From a virus, in IMG/VR virus record IMGVR_UViG_3300022693_002393, positions 1 to 42,144 of that record: DNA of 42,144 bases; one strand, 5' to 3'. Below are positions 16,637 through 22,653 of the stretch, in pieces. Within the stretch, counting starts at the first letter, position 1, and each line of letters starts with the position of its first letter. Both the position numbers and the translations under genes were made by a program. The notes beneath the pieces are model-generated. The model searched no databases and had not been told where the DNA came from. It saw nothing but the letters and a program-made list of their open reading frames with translations.

Positions 16637-16665
16637 ATTATATACTCAATCGATTATATAGTCAA
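16637..16665 (-). promoter_or_regulatory. Strong sigma70-type promoter, leftward
   Basis: On the reverse strand, TTGACT (16665-16660) and TATAAT (16642-16637) are separated by exactly 17 bases. This is 5 of 6 and 6 of 6 matches to consensus in an AT-rich gap. It would drive the small genes from 16604 leftward independently of the main early promoter. Confidence 0.75.
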
Positions 16666-16674
16666 GCGAGTATA
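16641..16674. promoter_or_regulatory. Operator-like dyad spanning the leftward promoter
   Basis: TATACTC (16641-16647) and GAGTATA (16668-16674) are inverted copies with a 20-base gap. One copy overlaps the -10 box and the other lies just upstream of the -35 box, an arrangement suited to a repressor dimer or loop. The small HTH protein encoded downstream is a candidate ligand. Confidence 0.4.
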
Positions 16675-16690
16675 ATTAAATTAATTTTAG

Positions 16691-16885
16691 TTATTTTCCG
16701 CATTCAAAATTTTGTATCGTTGTTCGTATGAACCGTTTCAACGCGGTTTTGCAAAAGCCACCCATCCCCACTTCGCCGAACGACGTTTTTGTCATGAATT
16801 GGATCCGGGTGCATTTTCTGCCTGGTTCGTCACCACAATTGAAAATTTCATTGGTGATATGCTCGGCTAGTTGTTCAGTGTTCAT
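16691..16885 (-). CDS. Small hypothetical protein
   Basis: A 64-residue protein with three cysteines (IFNCGDEPGRKC, GGFCKTAL, NFECGK) and a basic C-terminal half (TALKRFIRTTIQ). A ribosome-binding site (AGGG) precedes the ATG. It ends at the promoter-bearing gap, so it belongs to the promoter-distal end of the upstream gene set. Not recognised. Confidence 0.6.
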   Translation of the reverse strand: MNTEQLAEHITNEIFNCGDEPGRKCTRIQFMTKTSFGEVGMGGFCKTALKRFIRTTIQNFECGK

Positions 16886-16888
16886 AAT

Positions 16889-17248
16889 TTACCCTTTCCA
16901 TTTTCCAATTCTTAGTTGTTTGTCGTCCGGCAGATTGACATTAAAAGTATGAAATAAACCGTCATCCATCACGGGCATAACAATCGGTACGCGTTTATAT
17001 TTCCGAACCTCAAAGGTTAGATCGACATTTAAAAGCACCGTCGCATCACCGGCGATAAACTTAATTAACCAATGTTTAAAATTAGTAAAAATACCACCAT
17101 TAGAATAATCTTGGCCGATAGGGATAAAAACCGGTTGCTTTTTTGTGTCTTCATTAATTCTAGTTATTGGTTGATATTTAAGCGTCCCAGGATTAAAAAC
17201 GGTTTTAAATCCTTTAAATTCTCGCGGTTCATCTTTTTTAGTGTTCAT
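16889..17248 (-). CDS. Hypothetical protein
   Basis: The 119-residue product is basic at the N terminus (MNTKKDEPREFKGFKTVFNP) and otherwise looks like a mixed beta protein with no membrane segment (VLLNVDLTFEVRKYKRVPIV). The start overlaps the stop of the preceding gene by four bases (ATGA-type). Not recognised. Tight packing within the operon supports expression. Confidence 0.65.
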   Translation of the reverse strand: MNTKKDEPREFKGFKTVFNPGTLKYQPITRINEDTKKQPVFIPIGQDYSNGGIFTNFKHWLIKFIAGDATVLLNVDLTFEVRKYKRVPIVMPVMDDGLFHTFNVNLPDDKQLRIGKWKG

Positions 17249-17460
17249 TTTTGTTGTTTCCTTATTAGTGCACGTTGATATAATTCACCATCGTCTGATG
17301 ACCCAGAATAAGATCCTATCCGTACCACTTCTGAAAAACGTAACCCTTCTAAATGCTCTCTCCGATTGACCGATATAAACAGTGTTCTATCGCCTGGGTG
17401 GACCCAATGTTTGACCCAATCATCAAATTGTCTTTGAGAATTATTAATGACCGCTATCAT
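17245..17460 (-). CDS. Hypothetical protein
   Basis: A 71-residue, basic, Arg/Gln-rich protein (NNSQRQFDDWVKHWVHPGDR; RREHLEGLRFSEVVRIG) without hydrophobic segments. It overlaps both neighbours by four bases, so it is translated as part of a coupled series with the HD phosphohydrolase. Not recognised. Confidence 0.6.
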   Translation of the reverse strand: MIAVINNSQRQFDDWVKHWVHPGDRTLFISVNRREHLEGLRFSEVVRIGSYSGSSDDGELYQRALIRKQQK

Positions 17461-18005
17461 TTTCCCACCCCCAACTCTTTACAACGATTTAAAAACAGGT
17501 CTTTGTGAGCGTGGGGGCCTGGCTTTCCATAATATCTTGCTAAATGACTATGAACATGGATCGGTTCGATGCCTTCCAATATCGGCCACGGCTTAGATTT
17601 TGCCAAGAACTGCTCCCTTTCATAACGTAGATGGGCCAAATCGTACCGTTTTAGAAGTTTGTTAGGGTGTAAATCAACCTTTAATCGTGCCGAAATGGCG
17701 CGATCAAGGCCTTGTTCTAAAACTTTAATAGGGCCGTCGATAATCCATTTAACCGGTGACATGATGTCGCCCATATAGGCCTCGTGTGCATCGTGGAGAA
17801 GCGCTTGTTTAGCCAGGTCGCCCCCGACGGCGCAAGAGACAATCACGCTGTGCAGAGCGACACTGCAATTGACATCGGTGTGACCGTTAAATCGTTGGAT
17901 CCGACTGAGCGCGTGGGCGATGTCGTCAAGGTTTACCATCTCAGGGGTGGGGTTTTCTAAGTCGAATTCAACGCCTGAGTGAGTTAATATCCAGTTATTG
18001 TTCAT
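17457..18005 (-). CDS. HD-domain phosphohydrolase (YfbR-like nucleotidase family)
   Basis: The 182-residue protein (ATG 18005, with AAGG upstream) follows the HD pattern: DIAHALSRIQRFNGHTD, SVALHSVIVS, then the catalytic LLHDAHEAYMGDI, and later a DLAHLRYE helix. This matches the phage and bacterial HD family that includes YfbR-type 5'-deoxynucleotidases, which remove phosphate from nucleoside monophosphates using a divalent metal. In an early phage operon it would help reshape the nucleotide pool. GTG 18011 is an alternative start two codons upstream. Confidence 0.8.
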   Translation of the reverse strand: MNNNWILTHSGVEFDLENPTPEMVNLDDIAHALSRIQRFNGHTDVNCSVALHSVIVSCAVGGDLAKQALLHDAHEAYMGDIMSPVKWIIDGPIKVLEQGLDRAISARLKVDLHPNKLLKRYDLAHLRYEREQFLAKSKPWPILEGIEPIHVHSHLARYYGKPGPHAHKDLFLNRCKELGVGK

Positions 18006-18019
18006 CTTCACACCTTTTT

Positions 18020-18373
18020 TTACGCAGCCTTCTTCAATTGCTCGCTGACTTTGTATGTTGATAAATACAAACGATTATTTTGCTTGCATCGGAAAATAGC
18101 CATATTGGTTTTACCTTTGCTAGGATATAAACGAGGATATTTTGCCAAATCGGCAACGATTGCCTTTCGCATGAATGAAAATGTTGATGGGTTGTTATTA
18201 GCGCAAGCTCTATAGCGCTTTGTTTTACCTCCAACAATCTCAACTAACGTTATAGTCAAATTAGCTTCAACCATATCAGCATGAAGATTCAACTTAGTGG
18301 GTCGATGTTTACGGATCGAAGGCTTTTGAACTCTTTGGTTCCGTTTGTTTGGCGTATATTTTTTTTCAGGCAT
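18020..18373 (-). CDS. Basic hypothetical protein
   Basis: The 117-residue protein is strongly basic, especially at the N terminus (EKKYTPNKRNQRVQKPSIRK), and could bind nucleic acid. The rest (VEANLTITLVEIVGGKTKRY; RLYPSKGKTNMAIFRCKQNN) looks like a small beta domain. It is preceded by GGAGA 7 bases before the ATG and lies just downstream of the tRNA gene. Not recognised. Confidence 0.65.
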   Translation of the reverse strand: MPEKKYTPNKRNQRVQKPSIRKHRPTKLNLHADMVEANLTITLVEIVGGKTKRYRACANNNPSTFSFMRKAIVADLAKYPRLYPSKGKTNMAIFRCKQNNRLYLSTYKVSEQLKKAA

Positions 18374-18410
18374 TTTATTTTCTCCAATATTTTCCTGTTG
18401 TTAAATAATA

Positions 18411-18488
18411 TGGTCAGGATGGTAGGATTCGAACCTACGACCTCTCGGTTCCAAACCGAGAACTCTGTCCAGACTGAGCTACACCCTG
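18411..18488 (-). tRNA. tRNA-Pro (anticodon UGG) with encoded CCA
   Basis: The reverse strand folds as a full cloverleaf. The acceptor stem is CAGGGTG/CATCCTG, the D arm contains AGCTCAG, the anticodon stem is CTCGG/CCGAG around TTTGGAA (anticodon TGG), the variable loop is short, and the T arm is GTAGGTTCGAATCCTAC. Discriminator A is followed by encoded CCA. It reads CCA and, by wobble, other proline codons. It is the only tRNA seen and lies inside the leftward early operon. Confidence 0.95.
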
Positions 18489-18501
18489 TTTTTAAATAAA
18501 T

Positions 18502-18596
18502 GTTTATATCGGCAAATATTGCTTGCTATCCGAATATAGCTGATCGTCTTTCCAACTTCGGTAAGGCGACTAATCACAATATTTCCCGATATAAAC
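18502..18596 (-). ncRNA. Candidate structured RNA, domain B (adjacent to tRNA)
   Basis: Bases 18502-18521 and 18577-18596 are inverted copies over 20 positions with one mismatch, giving a long closing helix. Inside are two hairpins: GCTAT/ATAGC (18525-18529 with 18536-18540, 6-base loop) and a 9-position stem (18545-18553 with 18560-18568, 6-base loop). Together they make a three-way junction. No open reading frame explains it. Transcription through the leftward operon would produce it 13 bases before the tRNA. I do not recognise a known RNA family. Confidence 0.55.
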
Positions 18597-18604
18597 ACTT
18601 TAAA

Positions 18605-18723
18605 CCTGCTTAATTATCGGCTCTAAACTTTTCTGATGCTGTGACTTAACAACAGCCCTTTTTTCTCTGTGGGGGCCAACCACTATTTGAGTCTAACAAA
18701 CATCGAGCCGATATCTAAACAGG
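18605..18723 (-). ncRNA. Candidate structured RNA, domain A
   Basis: Bases 18605-18623 pair with 18705-18723 over 19 positions. On the leftward transcript 16 are Watson-Crick, two are G-U and one is a mismatch; on the other strand the two G-U pairs become mismatches, which favours the leftward RNA. Smaller inner helices are possible (GCTGT 18638-18642 with ACAGC 18652-18656; GTGG 18669-18672 with CCAC 18680-18683). The closing helix shares the TATCGG motif with domain B, suggesting a tandem pair. Family unknown. Confidence 0.5.
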
Positions 18724-18738
18724 CTTTTCTATCGTCCC

Positions 18739-19188
18739 CTATTTAATTAGCTCAGGGTTTTGATGTATATTTCCGATTACTTCAAACTTTTCCGGGTCTT
18801 CTAAATCCTCACCTTCGTAACCAAATGATTCATTTTTAAGCCAATAAACAGGAAACCGTTCCATCGTTACTACATCAGTAACTTCGTCTATAAGTGGAAT
18901 TTTTGCGTGCAGTGCATCGTCGGCACCGTGCGAAAAATTTTCGTTACTCATCCACTCTTGATACTCATCTGAATAATTATTCATTCCTTTTTTAACAACA
19001 ATATCATCCTCGAACAAATATTTACCGTTTTTATCCTTTCTCCCGATACACCGCAAAAATTGAATATCGTTGCCGCCATCAATGCGTTTTTGAACTTCAA
19101 TAAAAAATAAAAATAAATAATCAAAGTTGTTGGAGTGAATTAAATCTTCATTAAATTTATCCCAAGCTCTGAATTTAAGTTCTTTCAT
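18739..19188 (-). CDS. YopX family protein
   Basis: The 149-residue protein has the YopX layout: start MKELKFRAWDKFNEDLIHS, middle FLRCIGRKDKNGKYLFEDDI with the conserved D-K-N-G-K and E-x-D-I-V segment, and end FEVIGNIHQNPELIK. YopX proteins are common in phages and prophages, form beta-rich multimers, and have no proven biochemical function. The gene directly precedes the structured-RNA region and tRNA in the direction of transcription. Confidence 0.88.
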   Translation of the reverse strand: MKELKFRAWDKFNEDLIHSNNFDYLFLFFIEVQKRIDGGNDIQFLRCIGRKDKNGKYLFEDDIVVKKGMNNYSDEYQEWMSNENFSHGADDALHAKIPLIDEVTDVVTMERFPVYWLKNESFGYEGEDLEDPEKFEVIGNIHQNPELIK

Positions 19189-19199
19189 AATTTTAGCCT

Positions 19200-19472
19200 T
19201 TATAATCCATTTAAAAATTGAATCAATTCTAATTTACTATTAATGCAGTCCGCTTTGAAACCGAGCGCCTTTAGTTTCCCAAGCCACACCCATTGAAGCG
19301 GCGTGGCTCTGCCGAACTTTGTTTTCAACTCCACAAACCCCACTCGTGCCCCAGGCAATACAATCAATCGGTCCGGGATGCCTTTGATAAAGCCCAATTT
19401 AAAACAATAACCGCCGCGGCGCTTGACTTCTTTGATGAGCCATTTTTCAAGGCTGACTTCTAAACTAGGCAT
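19200..19472 (-). CDS. VRR-NUC domain nuclease
   Basis: The 90-residue protein is a minimal VRR-NUC domain. It has EVSLEKWLIKEVKRRGG (conserved Glu and helix), then GFIKGIPDRLIVLPG with the catalytic Asp in G-x-PDR, then GFVELKTKFGRATPLQWVWL with the E-x-K motif and the downstream Gln. These PD-(D/E)XK-fold nucleases act on branched or flapped DNA; stand-alone phage forms are thought to resolve Holliday-type junctions. It fits a role in phage recombination or replication-fork processing together with the helicase of the same operon. Confidence 0.88.
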   Translation of the reverse strand: MPSLEVSLEKWLIKEVKRRGGYCFKLGFIKGIPDRLIVLPGARVGFVELKTKFGRATPLQWVWLGKLKALGFKADCINSKLELIQFLNGL

Positions 19473-19475
19473 TCG

Positions 19476-19721
19476 TTATGATCCTAATTTTTCTGTAAAT
19501 GAGCAACTTTCCATAGTGACCTTTTGCCCAAATACTTGTTTGAATGAATCAGACATATCCTTTCTATAGACGTCGAATTCAGGTTTATTTCGCTCATATA
19601 CATTCATTTCAAAGTCTTCACCCTTAATTTCAAAATGAAAGGTTAAACTACAAAATAAAAAATCAACGTTACTAATTCTGTCGTCCAGATAGATATGAAC
19701 TATTCCATTACGAATATGCAT
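19476..19721 (-). CDS. Hypothetical protein
   Basis: The 81-residue protein has a beta-like N-terminal half (HIRNGIVHIYLDDRISNVDF) and an acidic, polar C-terminal half. No known motif is visible. It lies one base after the upstream gene stop and 3 bases before the nuclease gene, in line with operon packing. Not recognised. Confidence 0.6.
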   Translation of the reverse strand: MHIRNGIVHIYLDDRISNVDFLFCSLTFHFEIKGEDFEMNVYERNKPEFDVYRKDMSDSFKQVFGQKVTMESCSFTEKLGS

Positions 19722-19722
19722 T

Positions 19723-19980
19723 CTATGCCCCGCTCCACTGATGACGCCACGCTTCTTTACGGTGGTTTAAATCCCGACGTTCCTTATCCGCGCGCAGTCG
19801 GGTGTATCGCCGGTGCAATTGCATCAACACGCTTTTACGGTTTTGGCCGCATAGCTCCATATCAATGAGTTTATCCAATTGGTCAATCGTCAGGTTAGAG
19901 ACTTCTTTATGGGACACCACCCGACCGTCGTTGCCTTTGGCGTAGAAATCAATTAAAAATTTCGGTAAGTTTTTTATCAT
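19723..19980 (-). CDS. First gene of the leftward early operon, basic helical protein
   Basis: From ATG 19980 the product has 85 residues (MIKNLPKFLIDFYAKGNDGR start). The C-terminal half is very basic and helical (KSVLMQLHRRYTRLRADKER), suggesting nucleic-acid binding. The frame is open to ATG 20049, but the predicted leftward transcript starts near 20014, so the first usable ATG is 19980, which has GGAAA upstream. Two other upstream ATGs lie inside the promoter. As the first early product it may be a regulator. Not recognised. Confidence 0.65.
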   Translation of the reverse strand: MIKNLPKFLIDFYAKGNDGRVVSHKEVSNLTIDQLDKLIDMELCGQNRKSVLMQLHRRYTRLRADKERRDLNHRKEAWRHQWSGA

Positions 19981-19996
19981 AAGAGTTAATTTCCGC

Positions 19997-20025
19997 TTGC
20001 GTTTTTTAAAATCTACGGTCATAAT
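19997..20025 (+). promoter_or_regulatory. Rightward early promoter (half of a symmetric pair)
   Basis: TTGCGT (19997-20002), a 17-base spacer and CATAAT (20020-20025) form a sigma70-like promoter with its -10 box shared with the leftward promoter. The start is expected near 20032. It would drive the replication operon beginning at 20065. Confidence 0.65.
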
Positions 20026-20049
20026 ACTTGCACATTTTAAAAAATGCAA
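20021..20049 (-). promoter_or_regulatory. Leftward early promoter (half of a symmetric pair)
   Basis: On the reverse strand TTGCAT (20049-20044), a 17-base spacer and TATTAT (20026-20021) form a sigma70-like promoter overlapping the rightward one face to face. The start is expected near 20014. It would drive the leftward operon from 19980. Confidence 0.65.
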
Positions 20050-20064
20050 GAGAAACTTAATAAA

Positions 20065-20307
20065 ATGTCTGATGTGATGAAACTATTAACAAGGTATATC
20101 GAAGCTAAAGGCTATGATATAAAAACAATAATTGGCGCAGATAGGGAATGTGCTTGCGGCGTCCGTTATATTGATGGTAAAAAACTACCGAAAAATCAAT
20201 TTAAAACAGTCGAAAGAACCTGTATGAGATGTTTCGGGAGTGGGACGATTGCCGGAGAAATCGATTACAAAGTAACTAAGAAATTTAAATTTAACGGAGA
20301 ACCTTAA
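20065..20307 (+). CDS. Small zinc-binding protein, DnaJ-type cysteine motif
   Basis: The product contains two cysteine groups, ECACGVRYIDGK and RTCMRCFGSGTIAG. The second has the C-x2-C-x-G-x-G form of DnaJ zinc-finger repeats, so a zinc ribbon is likely. The start was taken as ATG 20065 (80 residues), with AAGAG upstream and a leader of about 33 bases. ATG 20044 would lie inside the promoter repeat with no ribosome-binding site and a leader of about 12 bases. It is the first gene of the rightward replication operon. Function unknown. Confidence 0.65.
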   Translation: MSDVMKLLTRYIEAKGYDIKTIIGADRECACGVRYIDGKKLPKNQFKTVERTCMRCFGSGTIAGEIDYKVTKKFKFNGEP

Positions 20308-20310
20308 AAA

Positions 20311-21615
20311 ATGACTAAACATTCAACCGTCTGCGGCGGAAGCAGCGCAAACCGATATATTCACTGCATTGGTAGCAATCATTTAATCAAAAAAATGCCT
20401 AAACAGGAAGCCAGCGAGGCCGCTTGGACCGGCACCATGCTGCATGAAGTGATTGAAGAAACCTTGCTCGACGCGATTGATTTTGACCCGCACGGCTTCA
20501 TCGGCGACGACATTGAAATTGATGATATTGATCCTGAAACCAATCAAAAACGCAAAATTGAAGTGACTGAACAACACATCGTCACCAAAATACTGCCGGT
20601 TTTAAAGTGGTTTGATGAAGTGCTTGCCCCGGCTGATTTCTGGCTAGAAGAAAATGTTGAATTTGATGGCGAGCTTGCAGGCGCTTTCGGCACCGCGGAC
20701 GTGCTTTTTCATGACGGCGACAAAGCCGGCATTGTGGATTGGAAGTTTGGTGACGGGGTACTCGTCAACGCTAAAGATAACATGCAACTCAAATTTTACC
20801 TGGCTGCGGCCATCAAACAAGAGTGGTTTGCTAAAAAGACTCGGGATCCCGATGTCGACGATTATTTCCAAGAATTTCACGCTTATATCGTTCAACCGAT
20901 TGAAGGCGCTAAGGATATGGTCAGTCATACCATATTCACTCGCCAGGAATTACTGGATTTTGAGCAAGAATTGCTCGAGGCCAAACAACTAAAAGATAAT
21001 GGTATTGTGACCACCACCTGCGGGTCATGGTGCCAATGGTGCCCCGCCAAGCCGATCTGTACCGGTTGGCGTAATCGTGGCCAAGAAGCCATTGCCCCGC
21101 TGGTGAAAGGACACGTTTCACGTGAAACCTTGAAATCAGGCAAAGATAAAAAACCGACGAAGCCGTCCACCACCAAAGCGGTGTGTGATGAGTTGGACCA
21201 TGACGAGCTGAAGGCGATTTTTTTAGAAGCCTGTGAAATGGCCTCTTGGATTGACGCGGTTAAAAAATACGTCAAAAACGAATTTGAGCAAGGCCGGCCG
21301 ATTGATGGTTTGAAAAAAGTTGTTCAACAAATGCAAAAACAGTGGATGGATGAAACCAAAGCTGAGCGGTGGTGCCGCGGTCAAGGTTATACCGTGGATG
21401 ACTTTAAATCCCCCCGCATGTTATTGTCGGTGGCCAAAATTGAAAAGCTGGTCGGTAAAGGGAAAATTAAAGAAGCCCTGATCCGGAAAAGCGCTAAAGC
21501 GTTCTCAATTGTCGAAGTGAGTGATCCTCGTCCGGCAGTTGATAGCAATACTGATGACGATGAGTCAGCAAGCAGTTTGTTGGCGGCGTCATTGGGTAAA
21601 AACACGTCACTTTAA
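20311..21615 (+). CDS. RecB/Cas4-type PD-(D/E)XK nuclease (DUF2800-like)
   Basis: The 434-residue protein begins with STVCGGSSANRYIHCIGS. It has the nuclease core WTGTMLHEVIEE (conserved His), then GAFGTADVLFHDGDKAGIVDWKFGDG with the catalytic D...D-x-K pattern. A C-terminal cysteine cluster follows (TCGSWCQWCPAKPICTG). Together with an N-terminal Cys, three of these could hold an iron-sulfur cluster as in Cas4 and AddB. The match is to the phage DUF2800 group, usually found in replication/recombination operons. It probably resects DNA ends for recombination, together with the protein encoded next. Confidence 0.85.
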   Translation: MTKHSTVCGGSSANRYIHCIGSNHLIKKMPKQEASEAAWTGTMLHEVIEETLLDAIDFDPHGFIGDDIEIDDIDPETNQKRKIEVTEQHIVTKILPVLKWFDEVLAPADFWLEENVEFDGELAGAFGTADVLFHDGDKAGIVDWKFGDGVLVNAKDNMQLKFYLAAAIKQEWFAKKTRDPDVDDYFQEFHAYIVQPIEGAKDMVSHTIFTRQELLDFEQELLEAKQLKDNGIVTTTCGSWCQWCPAKPICTGWRNRGQEAIAPLVKGHVSRETLKSGKDKKPTKPSTTKAVCDELDHDELKAIFLEACEMASWIDAVKKYVKNEFEQGRPIDGLKKVVQQMQKQWMDETKAERWCRGQGYTVDDFKSPRMLLSVAKIEKLVGKGKIKEALIRKSAKAFSIVEVSDPRPAVDSNTDDDESASSLLAASLGKNTSL

Positions 21616-21644
21616 ACATTAAACATTAAACTTAATAGGAAAAT

Positions 21645-22385
21645 ATGAATATGTCACAATCTAAAGAAATACAAAGCGCCTTCGGCGGCGCGGATAACAT
21701 GCCGGCTAATTTCAACCCTCAAGCCTTAATGAAGTCCACCGCGGCACTACCCAAAACATCCAATAAGCCGTTTCTCTCGTTTCGAGATGGTGAGTGGACG
21801 TTTGGCGCCGACCATGCGGAAGTGGAAGAAGGATCCCTTTGGGCGGTTAATCCGAACAGCTTTATGTTTGGGTTGATTGAATGGTGCGATAGCAAAGCGG
21901 GGGCCGAATTAATGGTGCCCGCCGGAACCAAGTACAGCGCGGAGGACTTAAATTTGCAGTTCGACCCGGATGACGAGGACCATCGGATCGCGCCGCAAGT
22001 CTCCATTGATTTGTACTGTGTAACGGGTGATGACGAAGGGTTGGAAGTCAATTTCAAAACTTCGACTCGAGGCGGCACGGATGTGATCAATGACTTGGCC
22101 ATTAAAATTGCCAAACAAGCCGCATCCAATCCCGATCAACCCGTCGCCATTATCTCGCTCGAAGAGTCAAGCTACCGACACAAAAAATACGGTAAGAAAT
22201 ATGTGCCTATTTTTAAGTTGGAAGATTTTGACGATTATGAGTTCTCCGCCACTCGGGCTTCCTCGGATGGTAAGAAAACGAAGTCTAATCCGAAGAAACT
22301 TGCAAAAGCGGAAACGCCGGAAAAAGACGACGCGGTGGAAGAAGACCACAAGCCCGCTTCTCGCCGTCGTCGATCTCGTAAGTGA
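21645..22385 (+). CDS. Acidic phage replication-block protein, possible ssDNA-binding partner
   Basis: The 246-residue product (ATG after AGGAAAAT) has a globular beta-rich part (KPFLSFRDGEWTFGADHAEV; RIAPQVSIDLYCVTGDDEGL) and a charged tail of about 45 residues. That tail alternates Lys/Glu/Asp and ends in basic RRRRSRK. Genes next to DUF2800-type nucleases often encode ssDNA-binding proteins, and the size and tail would fit, but I cannot confirm an OB fold by eye. A strong terminator follows the gene. Confidence 0.6.
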   Translation: MNMSQSKEIQSAFGGADNMPANFNPQALMKSTAALPKTSNKPFLSFRDGEWTFGADHAEVEEGSLWAVNPNSFMFGLIEWCDSKAGAELMVPAGTKYSAEDLNLQFDPDDEDHRIAPQVSIDLYCVTGDDEGLEVNFKTSTRGGTDVINDLAIKIAKQAASNPDQPVAIISLEESSYRHKKYGKKYVPIFKLEDFDDYEFSATRASSDGKKTKSNPKKLAKAETPEKDDAVEEDHKPASRRRRSRK

Positions 22386-22411
22386 TTGACGCGGTTTAAC
22401 TAGTAGAACCT

Positions 22412-22451
22412 AAAAGCCGCCTTTATCATTTTTGGTAATGGCGGCTTTTTT
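22412..22451 (+). terminator. Rho-independent terminator
   Basis: AAAAGCCGCC (22412-22421) pairs perfectly with GGCGGCTTTT (22440-22449). The stem can extend inward (TTATC with GGTAA), and a run of T follows on the plus strand. The A run before it makes it possibly bidirectional. It would separate the nuclease/acidic-protein unit from the polymerase genes, or attenuate them. Confidence 0.85.
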
Positions 22452-22470
22452 ATCGACGGAGAATAGGAAA

Positions 22471-22641
22471 ATGAAAAACGGGAGAGAAGTCAGACCTAAC
22501 GGAAGTATCATTACTAAAGTACTAATGAAAAGCGGGATTTATTTGTATTACGTTCAAAATATAAATTATAAACCTTCTAAAAATGGCCCTTGGGACTACC
22601 TAAGAAATGCTAGAAAAGATGCCGATAACTGTAAACTATAG
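22471..22641 (+). CDS. Small hypothetical protein
   Basis: A 56-residue basic protein (MKNGREVRPNGSIITKVLMK and later WDYLRNARKDADNCKL) starting at an ATG with AGGAAA just upstream. It follows the terminator by 19 bases, so it needs read-through or an unseen promoter. No membrane segment. Not recognised; small single-domain proteins of this kind are common before phage polymerase genes. Confidence 0.6.
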   Translation: MKNGREVRPNGSIITKVLMKSGIYLYYVQNINYKPSKNGPWDYLRNARKDADNCKL

Positions 22642-22653
22642 GACTAAAAACTC

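Larger units (their letters stand above)
19996..20050. repeat. 17-bp inverted repeat centred on the shared -10 box
   Basis: CTTGCGTTTTTTAAAAT (19996-20012) and the reverse complement of 20034-20050 (CTTGCATTTTTTAAAAT) match at 16 of 17 positions and are symmetric about base 20023. That base is also the centre of the two overlapping -10 boxes. Each copy contains one -35 box. A half copy, CTTGCA, also occurs at 20027-20032. Confidence 0.75.

Noticed and set aside
20044-20064. Upstream ATG as start of the rightward first gene
   Set aside because: It lies inside the promoter repeat with no ribosome-binding site and would leave a leader of only about 12 bases; ATG 20065 fits better.
20311-21615. 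Cas4 of a CRISPR system
   Set aside because: The nuclease and cysteine pattern resemble Cas4, but there is no cas1/cas2 or array; the context is phage replication, fitting the DUF2800-type phage nucleases.
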